The notes below the pieces were generated by a model. It was given only the letters and a program-made list of their open reading frames with translations. It ran no database searches and was not told where the DNA came from. From Bradyrhizobium sp. RP6 (GTDB lineage: Bacteria > Pseudomonadota > Alphaproteobacteria > Rhizobiales > Xanthobacteraceae): a stretch of 64,000 nucleotides of DNA. Position numbers and translations under genes: made by a program. The stretch lies in NCBI RefSeq assembly GCF_003837805.1, contig NZ_RQIT01000001.1, positions 62,001-126,000 of the forward strand, given 5' to 3'. Of the stretch, positions 32,690 through 41,358 are shown piece after piece (position 1 is the stretch's first letter; every line of letters begins with the position of its first letter).

Positions 32690-33742
32690 TCAGAGCCGCA
32701 TCCGTGTCGCTGGGTCGAACAGGTGAATATCCTGCGGGCGGGCGGTGATCGAGATCGTGTCGCCCTCGCCGGGAATGTTGCCGTCGGCGACACGCATGCG
32801 GATCATGGTGCCGGCGCAGTCGAGGTCGAGCACGGCGGTATCGCCGAGATCCTCGATCAGGTCGACGCGCGCGCCGAGGCCCCCCTCCGTCATGCGGAGG
32901 GCGCCGGGTCGAAGCCCGACCACCACGTCGCGCTCACCCGCGGTCGTGGCCGTCGTCTTGAGACGATGGCCTGCGATGATGACGTCGCCATCCACGTAGC
33001 GGGCAGGGACGAGGTTCATCGGGGGATTGCCGATGAAGCCGGCAATGTCGATCGAGTTCGGGCGGGCGAACACCTCCGCGGGCGTGCCGACCTGCTGGAT
33101 TTCGCCCGACATGAACACCGCCATGCGGTCCGCAAGAGTCATGGCCTCTTCCTGGTCGTGGGTGACGTAGACCGCGGTGATGCCGAGCGAGCGCTGAAGC
33201 TTCTTCAACTCGGCGCGGGTTTCCAGCCGCAGCTTTGCATCGAGGTTCGAGAGCGGCTCGTCGAGCAGGAACAGGCGAGCCTTGCGCACGATGGCGCGGG
33301 CCAGCGCGCAGCGCTGCTGCTGGCCGCCCGAGAGCTGGCCTGGCTTGCGATCGAGCAAATGGTCGATCTTCACCTTGCGCGCCGCTTCCTTCACGGTGGG
33401 CGCGATCTCGGACTTCGGCAGCTTGGCCATCTCTAGCGGGAAGGCGATGTTCTCGGCCACCGTCATGTGCGGGTACAGCGCGTAGCTCTGGAATACCATG
33501 GCGATGTCGCGGTCGCGCGCGTCGGTCGAGGTGACGTCCTTGTCGTCGATCAGCACGCGGCCGGCGGTCGGCGCGTCCAAACCGGCGAGGATGCGCAGCG
33601 TCGTACTCTTGCCGGAGCCTGACGGACCAAGCAGGGCGAAGAACTCACCCGGCTTGATGTCGAAATTGACGCCCTTGAGCGCGGCGAACTCGCCGTGCAT
33701 CTTGACGATGTTGCGAAAACTGACCTGACCCTGGCTGCTCAT
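32690..33742 (-). CDS. Sugar ABC transporter ATPase (MalK/UgpC type)
   Basis: A 350-residue ATPase with Walker A GPSGSGKST, signature LSGGQQQRCALARA, Walker [17 protein letters not shown]-loop VTHDQEEAMTLADRM and the C-terminal TOBE/OB regulatory domain (VVVGLRPGALRMTEGG; ITARPQDIHLF). This is the carbohydrate-importer class. ATG 33742 overlaps the permease stop by four bases. It is the fourth gene of the sulfatase operon and pairs with the permeases at 33739-35510. Confidence 0.95.
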   Translation of the reverse strand: MSSQGQVSFRNIVKMHGEFAALKGVNFDIKPGEFFALLGPSGSGKSTTLRILAGLDAPTAGRVLIDDKDVTSTDARDRDIAMVFQSYALYPHMTVAENIAFPLEMAKLPKSEIAPTVKEAARKVKIDHLLDRKPGQLSGGQQQRCALARAIVRKARLFLLDEPLSNLDAKLRLETRAELKKLQRSLGITAVYVTHDQEEAMTLADRMAVFMSGEIQQVGTPAEVFARPNSIDIAGFIGNPPMNLVPARYVDGDVIIAGHRLKTTATTAGERDVVVGLRPGALRMTEGGLGARVDLIEDLGDTAVLDLDCAGTMIRMRVADGNIPGEGDTISITARPQDIHLFDPATRMRL

Positions 33743-34578
33743 CGGCGCCCTCCGCCCTTGACTGCACCGACCGTCAGGCCCTTCACGATATGCTTCTGCG
33801 CGACTACGCCGAGGACGACGACAGGAAGCATGGCGAGAACCGAGACCGCGGCGAGCTTGGCCCACAGCGTCTGCTCTACGGAGACGAAATTGAACATGGC
33901 GACCGTAACCGGACGCACTGTGTTGCCGCTGAGCACTACGGCGAACAAGAATTCGTTCCACGCATTGAGGAACACGAACACCACGGTCACGGCAATGCCG
34001 CCGCGGACCTGCGGAATGATGATGCGCCAAAGGGTTTTGAGCCGGCTGGCGCCGTCGAGATAGGCGGCCTCCTCCATCTCGAAGGGAATGTCCTCGAAAT
34101 AGGAGACCAGCAACCAGATCGCAAAGGGTAGGGAGAACGACAGATAGATCAAGATGATGCCCTGATAGGTGTCGATCCAGCCGATGTTCCGCAGCACCAG
34201 GAAGTAGGGGATGATGATGCCGACCGGCGGCAGCATCTGCGTTGCGAGCACGTAGAAGCCCGCGAACTTCTTGCCGCGAAAGCGCAGGCGCGCCAGTGCG
34301 TAGGCCGCGGGCACCGCCATCAGCATCGTGACGATGGTAGTGCCCACGGAGATGATGACGCTGGAGAGGAGGTTCGGCAGGATCGATCCGGAGCCGAACA
34401 GCACGTCGCGATAGGCTTCCAGGGTCGGCGCGAACACCAGCTTGGGCGGATAGGCCAGCACGTCGGAATCGGTCTTGAGCGAGTTCAAAACGCTCCAGAT
34501 GATCGGGAATGCCCAGGCTAGCAGGAACATCATGGAGATCGCCAGCAGGGCGAAGATGCGAAGACGCTTTGCGGTCAT
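33739..34578 (-). CDS. Sugar ABC transporter permease (MalG type)
   Basis: A 279-residue inner-membrane permease with six spans. It opens IFALLAISMMFLLAWAFPII and has the EAA loop EEAAYLDGASRLKTLWRIII, which docks on the ATPase, and the typical FLNAWNEFLFAVVLS segment. ATG 34578 overlaps the upstream permease stop by four bases and its own stop overlaps the ATPase start. The 699-residue frame that includes it upstream is an artefact of an open alternative frame over the neighbouring permease gene. Confidence 0.94.
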   Translation of the reverse strand: MTAKRLRIFALLAISMMFLLAWAFPIIWSVLNSLKTDSDVLAYPPKLVFAPTLEAYRDVLFGSGSILPNLLSSVIISVGTTIVTMLMAVPAAYALARLRFRGKKFAGFYVLATQMLPPVGIIIPYFLVLRNIGWIDTYQGIILIYLSFSLPFAIWLLVSYFEDIPFEMEEAAYLDGASRLKTLWRIIIPQVRGGIAVTVVFVFLNAWNEFLFAVVLSGNTVRPVTVAMFNFVSVEQTLWAKLAAVSVLAMLPVVVLGVVAQKHIVKGLTVGAVKGGGRR

Positions 34579-35510
34579 TTCGCCCTCCGCATCGCGAACA
34601 GGATGCCGGAAATGATGATGGTCACGATCAGGAGGGCGACCGCGAGCGCCGAGCCGTAGCCGATCGACAATTCGGTGAAGGATTTCCGGTAGGCATAGAG
34701 ATTGAGGATCTCGGTCGCGGTGCCGGGACCGCCGGCGGTGACGGTGAAGATCGCTGCGAACGCGGTTAGCGCCACCATGGTCCGCATGATGATGACCATG
34801 ACGATCGCCGGGCGCAGCAGGGGCAGGGTGATGCGGCGGAAGCGCTGCCAGGCCGAGGCGCGGTCGAGCCGCGCGGCCTCGTAGATGTCCTCGGGCAAGG
34901 AGGCCAGCGAGGCTAGCAGCACCATGAACGCGAACGGCGTCCACTGCCAGGTGTGGATCGCGATCACCGAGACCATCGCAAGCGTGGGATCGCCGAGCCA
35001 GTTCTTGCTGCCGAGGCCGGCGTTGATGGCGAGGAAATCGACGATGCCGAATTCCGGTGCCAGCATGAAGGTACGCCAGATCATGCCCACAACGGCCGGC
35101 GACAGCACCACGGGCAGGATGGCGATGACCCTGAAGCAGCCCTGGCCGCGCTTCATGTCCATGACCAGCAAGGCGAGCGCGAGGCCAATGATGACCTGCA
35201 GCGCGACGGTCGAGCCGGTGTAGACGAGGCTCACCAGCAGCGAGGTCCAGAAGCGCTCGTCGGAGAGGAGCACCTGGTAGTTCTCGAATCCGACGAAGCC
35301 GTTGGTGAACGGCATCGCCAGGTCCATCCGGAATGCGCTGGTATAGACCAGGAAGAGCAGCGGAAACGTCGTCGTGGCGAGCAGCGCGAGAAACGCCGGT
35401 GCAAGCAGGGCCGCTGCAAACCGGCGTTCGCGCTGCGCCAGGACGCGGCCGAAATCGCTGCGAGGCGCCTCGCTCGCGATCCCGGCCGATGTCACCGCTG
35501 TCGTCGCCAT
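34575..35510 (-). CDS. Sugar ABC transporter permease (MalF type)
   Basis: A 311-residue permease with a cytoplasmic N-terminus (about 35 residues), six spans starting FAAALLAPAFLALLATTTFP, and the EAA loop YEAARLDRASAWQRFRRITL. FVGFENYQVLLSDERFWTSL is the usual periplasmic-side motif of this class. It begins 3 bases after the binding-protein stop and forms a heterodimer with the MalG-type permease encoded next. Confidence 0.94.
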   Translation of the reverse strand: MATTAVTSAGIASEAPRSDFGRVLAQRERRFAAALLAPAFLALLATTTFPLLFLVYTSAFRMDLAMPFTNGFVGFENYQVLLSDERFWTSLLVSLVYTGSTVALQVIIGLALALLVMDMKRGQGCFRVIAILPVVLSPAVVGMIWRTFMLAPEFGIVDFLAINAGLGSKNWLGDPTLAMVSVIAIHTWQWTPFAFMVLLASLASLPEDIYEAARLDRASAWQRFRRITLPLLRPAIVMVIIMRTMVALTAFAAIFTVTAGGPGTATEILNLYAYRKSFTELSIGYGSALAVALLIVTIIISGILFAMRRAK

Positions 35511-35513
35511 GGC

Positions 35514-36908
35514 TCAGCCGCGCATCATGGGTTCGATGCGGCGCTGCGCATCGTCCAGTGCGGCCTTGACCGTGGCCTGGCCGGAGAGGGCCGACTGGAT
35601 CGCGGTCGCCATGGTGTCGCCGATCGCCGGCCATTGCGGCACGCGCGGACGCCAGTCGACGTCGGTGTCCTCCTGCAGGGCGCCCATCGTCGCCTCGACG
35701 AAGTTCTCGCCGAAGCCGTTCATCAGCTTGATGTAGTCGGGATCCTTCCACACCGAGGTTCGGTTGACGCCCGAGCGTTTGGTGGGACCGGCGAACTTGT
35801 GCGCGGTGCGCGCCTGGGTCTCGGCGCTCGCGGCCCACTGGATGAACAGCCAGGTCGCTTTCCGCTTCTTCTCTGGCAGCGCGGAATTGATCGGGAAGCC
35901 CCAGTTCCAGATCGACGTGGTGCGCTTGCCCGAGGGGCCCTTGGGCCAGCGCGCATAGGCGACCTTGCCGATCACTTTGGACTTCTCGGGATTGTTGATG
36001 ACCGAAGCCGACGAGTGTGCGTCGATGTAGCTGGCGACGGTGCCTTGCGAGAATGCGTCGGCGATATCCGGCCAGTTCCAGTTGGCTGCCGCCGTCGGCG
36101 CGTACTTCTTCATGATGTCGACGTACCAGGCGAGCGCCGCCTTTGCCTCGGGGCCGTTAACGGTGAGCTTGCCGCCCTTCATCCACTCGCCGCCGAACTC
36201 GCGGAAGATCGACGGATAGATGTACATGTTCTGGCCGGCGCCGGCGACGCCGCGAAGTGCTGCGCCCCAGACGCGATCATTCGGCGCGTTCAGCGCCGCA
36301 GCGTTTGCCATATAGGCCTCTAAAGTGTCGGCCGGCTTCAGGCCCTTCGCGTCGTAGAGGTCCTTGCGATAAACCTGGATGGTGACTTCGCCATCATAGG
36401 GCATGCCGTAGAGCTTGCCGTCGATGCCGTTGGCGCTGCGCCAGGCCGGGATGATGTCGTCGAGCTTGAACCAGGCCTGATCGGTCAGCGTCTTGTCGTT
36501 GAGATAGGTGTCGAGCGGCTCGACCCATTTGTTCGCGGCGTAGAGCGCGTAATACATGGGGTCCGCGGCGTGGGTCGCGTAGGTGCCGGTCTTCGAGGTC
36601 AGGTCGATGACGCTCTTCTGCCGGATCTGCGCAGGCGGAATCTTCTCGAAACGGACGTCGACGCCGGTGAGCGCCTTGAACTGCGGCGCCAGCGTGATCA
36701 GGTTTTCGAAATAGCTCGCCGGGATGACCGCAACCGTGATGGTCTCGCCGGAGACCTGCTGCCAGTCGATTTGCGCGGATTTGTAGGGTGCGAGGTCGGC
36801 GTCCTGTGCGGACGCGTGCCGCAGGATGCCAGGCCCAAACGTCGCCAGAGCCGCGGCTGCGGTTCCGGTTTTGAGTAGCGTTCGTCGCGTCGGCTTGAAT
36901 GACGTCAT
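35514..36908 (-). CDS. Sugar-type ABC substrate-binding protein of the sulfatase operon
   Basis: A 464-residue family-1 extracellular solute-binding protein. The signal MTSFKPTRRTLLKTGTAAAA has a twin-arginine motif (TRRTLLK) and ends at an ASAQD site. The mature protein has GETITVAVIPASYFENLITL, FKALTGVDVRFEKIPPAQIR and GKLYGMPYDGEVTIQVYRKD, typical of MalE/UgpB-like proteins for sugars or modified sugars. Tat export fits a ligand or fold needing cytoplasmic folding. ATG 36908 is preferred to the open frame to 37010. It is first in the operon, with a promoter and palindrome just upstream. Confidence 0.93.
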   Translation of the reverse strand: MTSFKPTRRTLLKTGTAAAALATFGPGILRHASAQDADLAPYKSAQIDWQQVSGETITVAVIPASYFENLITLAPQFKALTGVDVRFEKIPPAQIRQKSVIDLTSKTGTYATHAADPMYYALYAANKWVEPLDTYLNDKTLTDQAWFKLDDIIPAWRSANGIDGKLYGMPYDGEVTIQVYRKDLYDAKGLKPADTLEAYMANAAALNAPNDRVWGAALRGVAGAGQNMYIYPSIFREFGGEWMKGGKLTVNGPEAKAALAWYVDIMKKYAPTAAANWNWPDIADAFSQGTVASYIDAHSSASVINNPEKSKVIGKVAYARWPKGPSGKRTTSIWNWGFPINSALPEKKRKATWLFIQWAASAETQARTAHKFAGPTKRSGVNRTSVWKDPDYIKLMNGFGENFVEATMGALQEDTDVDWRPRVPQWPAIGDTMATAIQSALSGQATVKAALDDAQRRIEPMMRG

Positions 36909-36946
36909 GCTGTCCTCCCGAAAATCCGGATTCTGGCTCCGGTTAG

Positions 36947-36980
36947 TTAGGACATTTGCCGAAATGTTATAACAAGTCAA
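36947..36980 (-). promoter_or_regulatory. Promoter with palindromic operator of the sulfatase operon
   Basis: A perfect inverted repeat ACATTT-GCCG-AAATGT spans 36952-36967, extended imperfectly by TTAG/TATAA to 36947-36972. On the minus strand TTGACT (36980-36975) lies just upstream as a -35 box, so the palindrome covers the spacer and -10 area and would block RNA polymerase. It lies 39 bases upstream of the binding-protein start. The GntR regulator encoded within the operon is the likely ligand. Confidence 0.6.
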
Positions 36981-37130
36981 CCGCGGCAAAGTCGCCGCGC
37001 GTCGTGCCATTGGAACGCGTCATCGCGCAGGCCCGGAACTCGGGGCGCGCGTTCCCGACGAGGGTGGTTCGAAGGTGACGATTCGTCGCTAGGCGTGAGC
37101 CGACTTACAGCCGCGGATGATCGCGCGACG

Positions 37131-37865
37131 TCAGCCGGCAAGAAATCCACCATCGACAGCAACGACAGTGCCGGTCGCATATTGCGACGCCGGCATACAG
37201 AGGAACGCAACCGCGCCGGCGATGTCTTCCGGGCGTCCCCAACGCTTGAACGCGGTGCGGTCGGCGATCCGCTGGTAATGCGCAAGGTCGGTGCGGCCCG
37301 CGGCGTTGATCGCGGTTTCGATATAGCCGGGCGCAACCGCATTGACGCGAATGCCGTCCTCGGCCCATTTCAAGGCCAGCGCCTTGGTCAGCATCACGAC
37401 CCCGCCCTTGCTCGCGCAATAGGCGGGGATTCGCGGTAGCGCCAGCGTCGCGTTCATCGAGGCGATGTTGACGATCGAGCCCTTCGTCTCCGCGAGCAGC
37501 GCATGGAACGCCCTGCAGGTCCGGAACGTGCCGGTGAGGTTGACGTCGAGTACCTTCATGAAGATCTCGATCTCGAATTCCTTGTCGCGTACAAGAATGC
37601 CAGCGCAATTGACCAGCGCGTCGACACGCTTATGCTGTCCGACGAATGACGTGATCGCCGCATCGTCGGTGACATCAAGAGTCGCAAGCGTGAGGCCAGC
37701 GCGCGGCTTGAGCAGGGTGCGGGCGAGATCGACCTCATTGGCGCCTGTTGCCGTGACCGTCGCGCCGAGGTCGCAAAACTGGTTGCTGATCGCCGCGCCG
37801 ATGTCGCCGGCTCCGCCGATCACGACGGCATGAAAGCCGGGCGCGAGGTAGAAATTCGAAGTCAT
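37131..37865 (-). CDS. Short-chain dehydrogenase/reductase (SDR)
   Basis: A 244-residue classical SDR. The cofactor motif GGAGDIG is at 17-23, NCAG at 86-89, and the catalytic triad is Ser136 (NIASMNA), Tyr149 and Lys153 (YCASK). The C-terminus ends SQYATGTVVAVDGGFLAG. Such enzymes interconvert alcohols and ketones on sugars or polyols with NAD(P). ATG 37865 is ten bases after the LacI stop, so the two are co-transcribed. The Ala-Asn after ATGAN in the second strand loop gives no certain NAD/NADP choice. Likely a sugar or polyol dehydrogenase of the adjacent pathway. Confidence 0.92.
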   Translation of the reverse strand: MTSNFYLAPGFHAVVIGGAGDIGAAISNQFCDLGATVTATGANEVDLARTLLKPRAGLTLATLDVTDDAAITSFVGQHKRVDALVNCAGILVRDKEFEIEIFMKVLDVNLTGTFRTCRAFHALLAETKGSIVNIASMNATLALPRIPAYCASKGGVVMLTKALALKWAEDGIRVNAVAPGYIETAINAAGRTDLAHYQRIADRTAFKRWGRPEDIAGAVAFLCMPASQYATGTVVAVDGGFLAG

Positions 37866-37875
37866 TGGGATTGTC

Positions 37876-38916
37876 TCACTGCAGGGATTTCGGCGGCGGG
37901 GCGGTCGATTCACGGACCACCAGCGAGAAATCGATCTCGCGGTGCATGATGGTCTGCTCGCCGGCCAGGCTGCGCACCAGATATTCGCCGGCGCGCTGCC
38001 AGGTCTCGCCGGTCGGAACGTGGATCGTGGTCAGGCTCGGCCGCAGATGCCGGCTCCAGTCGAGGTCGTCGAAGCCGACCACCGACAGGTCGCGCGGCAC
38101 GGAGAAGCCATCGCGCTCCGCCTCCAGCAGCACGCCATAGGCGATGACGTCATTTCCGCACACCACGGCCGTCGGGCGGTCCTTGAGGTTGAGGAGATGG
38201 CGGGCCGCCTCGCGCGCGTCGTCCAGCGTATAGGGCACCTCGACATGCCATTGCGGTGGCAGCTCGAGCCCGTTCTCTGCGAGCGCGCGCCGAAAGCCTG
38301 CGACGCGGGCGCTGGCGCGATCATTGTTGCGCTGGAGCGCCGAGACGATCCCGATGTGGCGATGACCGAGCTCGATGACATGCGCGGCGGCGCGATGGGC
38401 GGCCGCTTCGTTGTCGGTGCCGACGCAAGGGTAAGGACGGTCAGGCTGGTAGATGCCGACATTGATGAAGGGCACCGCGTTGTCCGCGAGTAGCTTGCGC
38501 AATCCGTCGTGATGGCAATCGCCGCGCAGCACCAGGCCGTCTACGCCGCGGCTGATCAGATTGCGCGCCTGCTGCAATTCGACGTCGAGATCGTAACCGC
38601 TGGTGGTGAGGAACAGCATGTATCCGACCGACGACAGATATTGCTGGAGCGAGGCAATGCCGCGCGCAAACATCGTGTTGTCGATCGTCGGCACGATGGC
38701 GCCAAGGGTACGTGAACGGCGCGACGAGAGGATGCGCGCCGGCGCATGCGGGATATAGCCGAGCGCGTCGATGGCCTGCTCGATGCGCGCGCGCAAGGAC
38801 GGGCTCACCGCATCGGGATTATTGAGCGCACGCGAGACCGATGCCGTCGAGACCCCGGCGCGGGCCGCCACGGCGCGGATGCCCTGTTTCACAAACTTGG
38901 CGTTGGTCAACCCCAT
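37876..38916 (-). CDS. LacI-family transcriptional regulator
   Basis: A 346-residue regulator. The N-terminal helix-turn-helix and hinge read GIRAVAARAGVSTASVSRAL and DALGYIPHAPARILSSRRSR, followed by a periplasmic-binding-protein-like effector domain (LGAIVPTIDNTMFARGIASL; VVGFDDLDWSRHLRPSLTTI). ATG 38916 is chosen; the frame open to 39009 covers the operator. Divergent from the transporter operon starting at 39109, with two LacI-type operator candidates between. It should repress both directions until a sugar or intermediate binds. Confidence 0.94.
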   Translation of the reverse strand: MGLTNAKFVKQGIRAVAARAGVSTASVSRALNNPDAVSPSLRARIEQAIDALGYIPHAPARILSSRRSRTLGAIVPTIDNTMFARGIASLQQYLSSVGYMLFLTTSGYDLDVELQQARNLISRGVDGLVLRGDCHHDGLRKLLADNAVPFINVGIYQPDRPYPCVGTDNEAAAHRAAAHVIELGHRHIGIVSALQRNNDRASARVAGFRRALAENGLELPPQWHVEVPYTLDDAREAARHLLNLKDRPTAVVCGNDVIAYGVLLEAERDGFSVPRDLSVVGFDDLDWSRHLRPSLTTIHVPTGETWQRAGEYLVRSLAGEQTIMHREIDFSLVVRESTAPPPKSLQ

Positions 38917-38918
38917 GA

Positions 38919-38932
38919 ATGTAACGTTACAT
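38919..38932. promoter_or_regulatory. Perfect 14-bp palindrome, LacI-type operator
   Basis: ATGTAACGTTACAT is fully self-complementary with the central CG expected of LacI-family operators. It lies two bases upstream of the LacI start codon, where bound repressor would block the gene's own expression. Confidence 0.75.
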
Positions 38933-39029
38933 CCTGTGCTGCGAGCGGCGTGGTAGCGATAAGATCGCAAATCTGCCGCAGATTGTGCGACTTGTCCATC
39001 GCTTGACACGGCCGATGTGAGGCCTATTT

Positions 39030-39043
39030 TGTAACCGTTTTCA
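39030..39043. promoter_or_regulatory. Second LacI-type operator candidate
   Basis: TGTAACCGTTTTCA shares the TGTAAC...GTT core with the palindrome at 38919-38932 and has a central CG, but is imperfect. It lies about 65 bases upstream of the binding-protein start at 39109. The two sites are 111 bases apart centre to centre, which would permit looping. Confidence 0.5.
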
Positions 39044-39108
39044 AGTGGTGCTCAAACGCGTTCAAAATGGTCCGCCAGCTTAAGGCGGCCAGCCGGGAGG
39101 AGAGTTCG

Positions 39109-40407
39109 ATGAAGACCAGGATGCTCGCGACCCATGTCGCGCTGCCCGTTCTCGTCATTGCCGTCAGCGCGCAGGCGCAGGCTGCCGATTTCGACTGGAT
39201 GAAGTTCAAGGGCAAGACCGTCACCTTTCTCGCCAACAACAATCCGGTGTCCCAGGCGCTGCTGACCTACAAGGCCGATTTCGAGAAGCTGACCGGCATG
39301 ACCCTGAAGGTCGACGCCTATCAGGAACAGCAGATGCGCCAGCGTCTGGTCACGGTCATGAACGCGAACAGCGACGAGGTCGACGTCTTCATGACGCTGC
39401 CCTCGCGCGAGGGCGAGCAGTTCGCCGCTGCAGGGTGGTATGGCGATCTCACCGCGATGGCCAAGAACGAGGTCGCCAAGGACTATGATCCGAGCGGACT
39501 GAGCCAGGCCTTGCTCAAGGCCGCGACCTTCGGCGGCAAGCTGACCAGCATGCCGATGAACATCGAGGGCCCGATCTTCTACTACCGCACCGATATTTTC
39601 AAGAAGTGCGGCCTCGAAGCACCCAAGACTATCAAGGACGTCGAAGTCGCCGCCGAGAAGATCAAGACCTGCGACAGCGCGGTGACGCCGTTCGTCTCGC
39701 GCGGCCTCAAGCCCGCGGTGGCCTATACGTTCAGCAACATGCTGCACAATTTCGGCGGCGCGTACATCGCCAATGGCAAGTCGAATCTCTGCTCGGCCAA
39801 GGGCAAGGAAGCGCTCGACACCTATAGCCGGCTGCTGCGCGACTTCGGCCCGCCCGGCGTCGTCAATTACAGCTTCCAGCAGATTTCGGCGCTATATCGC
39901 AGCGGCCGTGCCGCCATGGCCTTCGAATCCTCCAACGAGCTGCGCACCGTGATGGACGGCGGTGCGCGGCTGAAGGATACCGGCCTGCTGCCGTTCCCGG
40001 CGGGTGAGGCCGGTCAGGTGCCGACCACGATCGGCTGGGGCATGGCGGTGTCCTCGCACAGCAAGCAGCCCGAGGCGGCGTGGTATTTCGTGCAGTGGGC
40101 GACGAGTCCCGAGGTGCAGAAGAAGATGGCGCTCCAGGGCATTGCCCCGCCGCGCCCATCGGTGGCGAAAGACGCGGAGTACCGCAAGTGGATCGACGAG
40201 GAGCCGGTCCGCAAGGAATGGCAAGCCGCGCTCGACGTGCTCGCCACCAAGGGGTCCTCCGAGGTCGGTTATCCCATCGTCGCCAATCCGGAATCGCGGG
40301 AATTCATCGGCCAGGCGGTGCAGGACCTCATCCTGAAGCAGAAGCCGATCGATCAGGCCTGCGCCGACGCCGACAAGGCGCTCGATGCGTTGATCGCCCA
40401 GAAGTAA
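39109..40407 (+). CDS. Sugar-type ABC substrate-binding protein
   Basis: A 432-residue family-1 solute-binding protein with a Sec signal peptide (residues 1-26, ending AQAQAADF). The mature protein starts DFDWMKFKGKTVTFLANNNP and contains FEKLTGMTLKVDAYQEQQMR, MPMNIEGPIFYYRTDIFKKC and a hinge-type PTTIGWGMAVSSHSKQPEAA. GGGAGGAGAG precedes ATG 39109. It is first in a seven-gene operon under LacI control. A stable hairpin follows the stop, as often found after binding-protein genes, which are needed in excess over the membrane subunits. Ligand probably a sugar, polyol or derivative. Confidence 0.94.
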   Translation: MKTRMLATHVALPVLVIAVSAQAQAADFDWMKFKGKTVTFLANNNPVSQALLTYKADFEKLTGMTLKVDAYQEQQMRQRLVTVMNANSDEVDVFMTLPSREGEQFAAAGWYGDLTAMAKNEVAKDYDPSGLSQALLKAATFGGKLTSMPMNIEGPIFYYRTDIFKKCGLEAPKTIKDVEVAAEKIKTCDSAVTPFVSRGLKPAVAYTFSNMLHNFGGAYIANGKSNLCSAKGKEALDTYSRLLRDFGPPGVVNYSFQQISALYRSGRAAMAFESSNELRTVMDGGARLKDTGLLPFPAGEAGQVPTTIGWGMAVSSHSKQPEAAWYFVQWATSPEVQKKMALQGIAPPRPSVAKDAEYRKWIDEEPVRKEWQAALDVLATKGSSEVGYPIVANPESREFIGQAVQDLILKQKPIDQACADADKALDALIAQK

Positions 40408-40416
40408 CGGCCTCAC

Positions 40417-40441
40417 GCCGGCAGGCTTGCGGCCTGCCGGC
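40417..40441 (+). promoter_or_regulatory. Intercistronic hairpin after the binding-protein gene
   Basis: GCCGGCAGG (40417-40425) pairs perfectly with CCTGCCGGC (40433-40441) around a 7-base loop. No T-run follows, so it is more likely a 3'-end stabiliser or partial attenuator that favours the binding protein over the downstream permeases, as at malE-malF. Confidence 0.7.
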
Positions 40442-40466
40442 TCTTCACTCCCAGGGACAAGGACGC

Positions 40467-41354
40467 ATGTCGGACGCGGCTGCGACACTCACGCAGGACC
40501 GGCAGAAGCTGGAGATGGCGGCGCTTTCGGCGCCGGCCGTGCTGTTCACGGTCGCGATGATCGCGTTTCCAGTCGTCTATACGATCTGGCTCGGCTTCCA
40601 GACGTTCACCTCGACGGGCAAGCAGTCGTTCGCAGGCCTCGCCAATTATTCCAAGCTGATCTCCGACGTCGAGTTCTGGCACGGGCTGTGGATCACGATC
40701 GCGCTGTTCGTACTGTCGCTCGTGCTGCAGCTCGTGTTCGGCGTCTGGCTCGCGCTGGTGCTGTTCCATGCCAAGCGGCTGCCGGGCATCGTGCGCTCGC
40801 TGTTCATTTCGCCCTTCATGATGCCGCCCGTCGTGGCCGGCATGATGTGGCTGGTGATCCTCGACCCTTCGCTGGGCGCGGCCAACTACATCCTGCAATC
40901 GTGCGGCCTGCCGCCCTCGGACTGGCTGGCCTCGCCGACATGGGTGATTCCGACCGTGGCGCTGATCGATAGCTGGCAGTGGACGCCTTACGTCGCACTG
41001 ATCGTGCTTGGCGGCCTGCAGTCGCTGCCGCCGAGCGTCTACGAAGCCGCGCAGATCGATGGTGCATCGGCGTTCAAGACCTTCCAGCGCATCACATTGC
41101 CCTTGCTGCTGCCGACCATCGTCACCGCGGCGATCCTGCGCAGCGTCGATCTCCTGCGCTTCTTCGACATCATCTATATCACCACCCAGGGCGGCCCCGG
41201 CAACGCCTCGAACACGCTCAACATCTACGGCTTCCGGGTTGGGTTCGAGTTCTTCAACATCGGTTATGCGAGCGCGCTGATGCTGACGCTGACGGCGATC
41301 GTGTTCGGCGCCGTGCTCGCCTTCAACCGCCTGCGCGGCGCGGTGGCGTGGTGA
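40467..41354 (+). CDS. Sugar ABC transporter permease (MalF type)
   Basis: A 295-residue permease with six spans; the first is LSAPAVLFTVAMIAFPVVYT. FAGLANYSKLISDVEFWHGL is the class motif and YEAAQIDGASAFKTFQRITL the EAA loop. ATG 40467 follows a hairpin and an AGGGACAAGG stretch. It forms the channel with the MalG-type subunit that begins five bases downstream. Confidence 0.94.
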   Translation: MSDAAATLTQDRQKLEMAALSAPAVLFTVAMIAFPVVYTIWLGFQTFTSTGKQSFAGLANYSKLISDVEFWHGLWITIALFVLSLVLQLVFGVWLALVLFHAKRLPGIVRSLFISPFMMPPVVAGMMWLVILDPSLGAANYILQSCGLPPSDWLASPTWVIPTVALIDSWQWTPYVALIVLGGLQSLPPSVYEAAQIDGASAFKTFQRITLPLLLPTIVTAAILRSVDLLRFFDIIYITTQGGPGNASNTLNIYGFRVGFEFFNIGYASALMLTLTAIVFGAVLAFNRLRGAVAW

Positions 41355-41358
41355 TCTC

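Noticed and set aside
34579..35838. Upstream extension of the MalG-type permease frame to 699 residues
   Set aside because: The extension is Arg/His-rich nonsense overlapping the MalF-type permease gene in another frame. The true start at 34578 overlaps that gene's stop by four bases.
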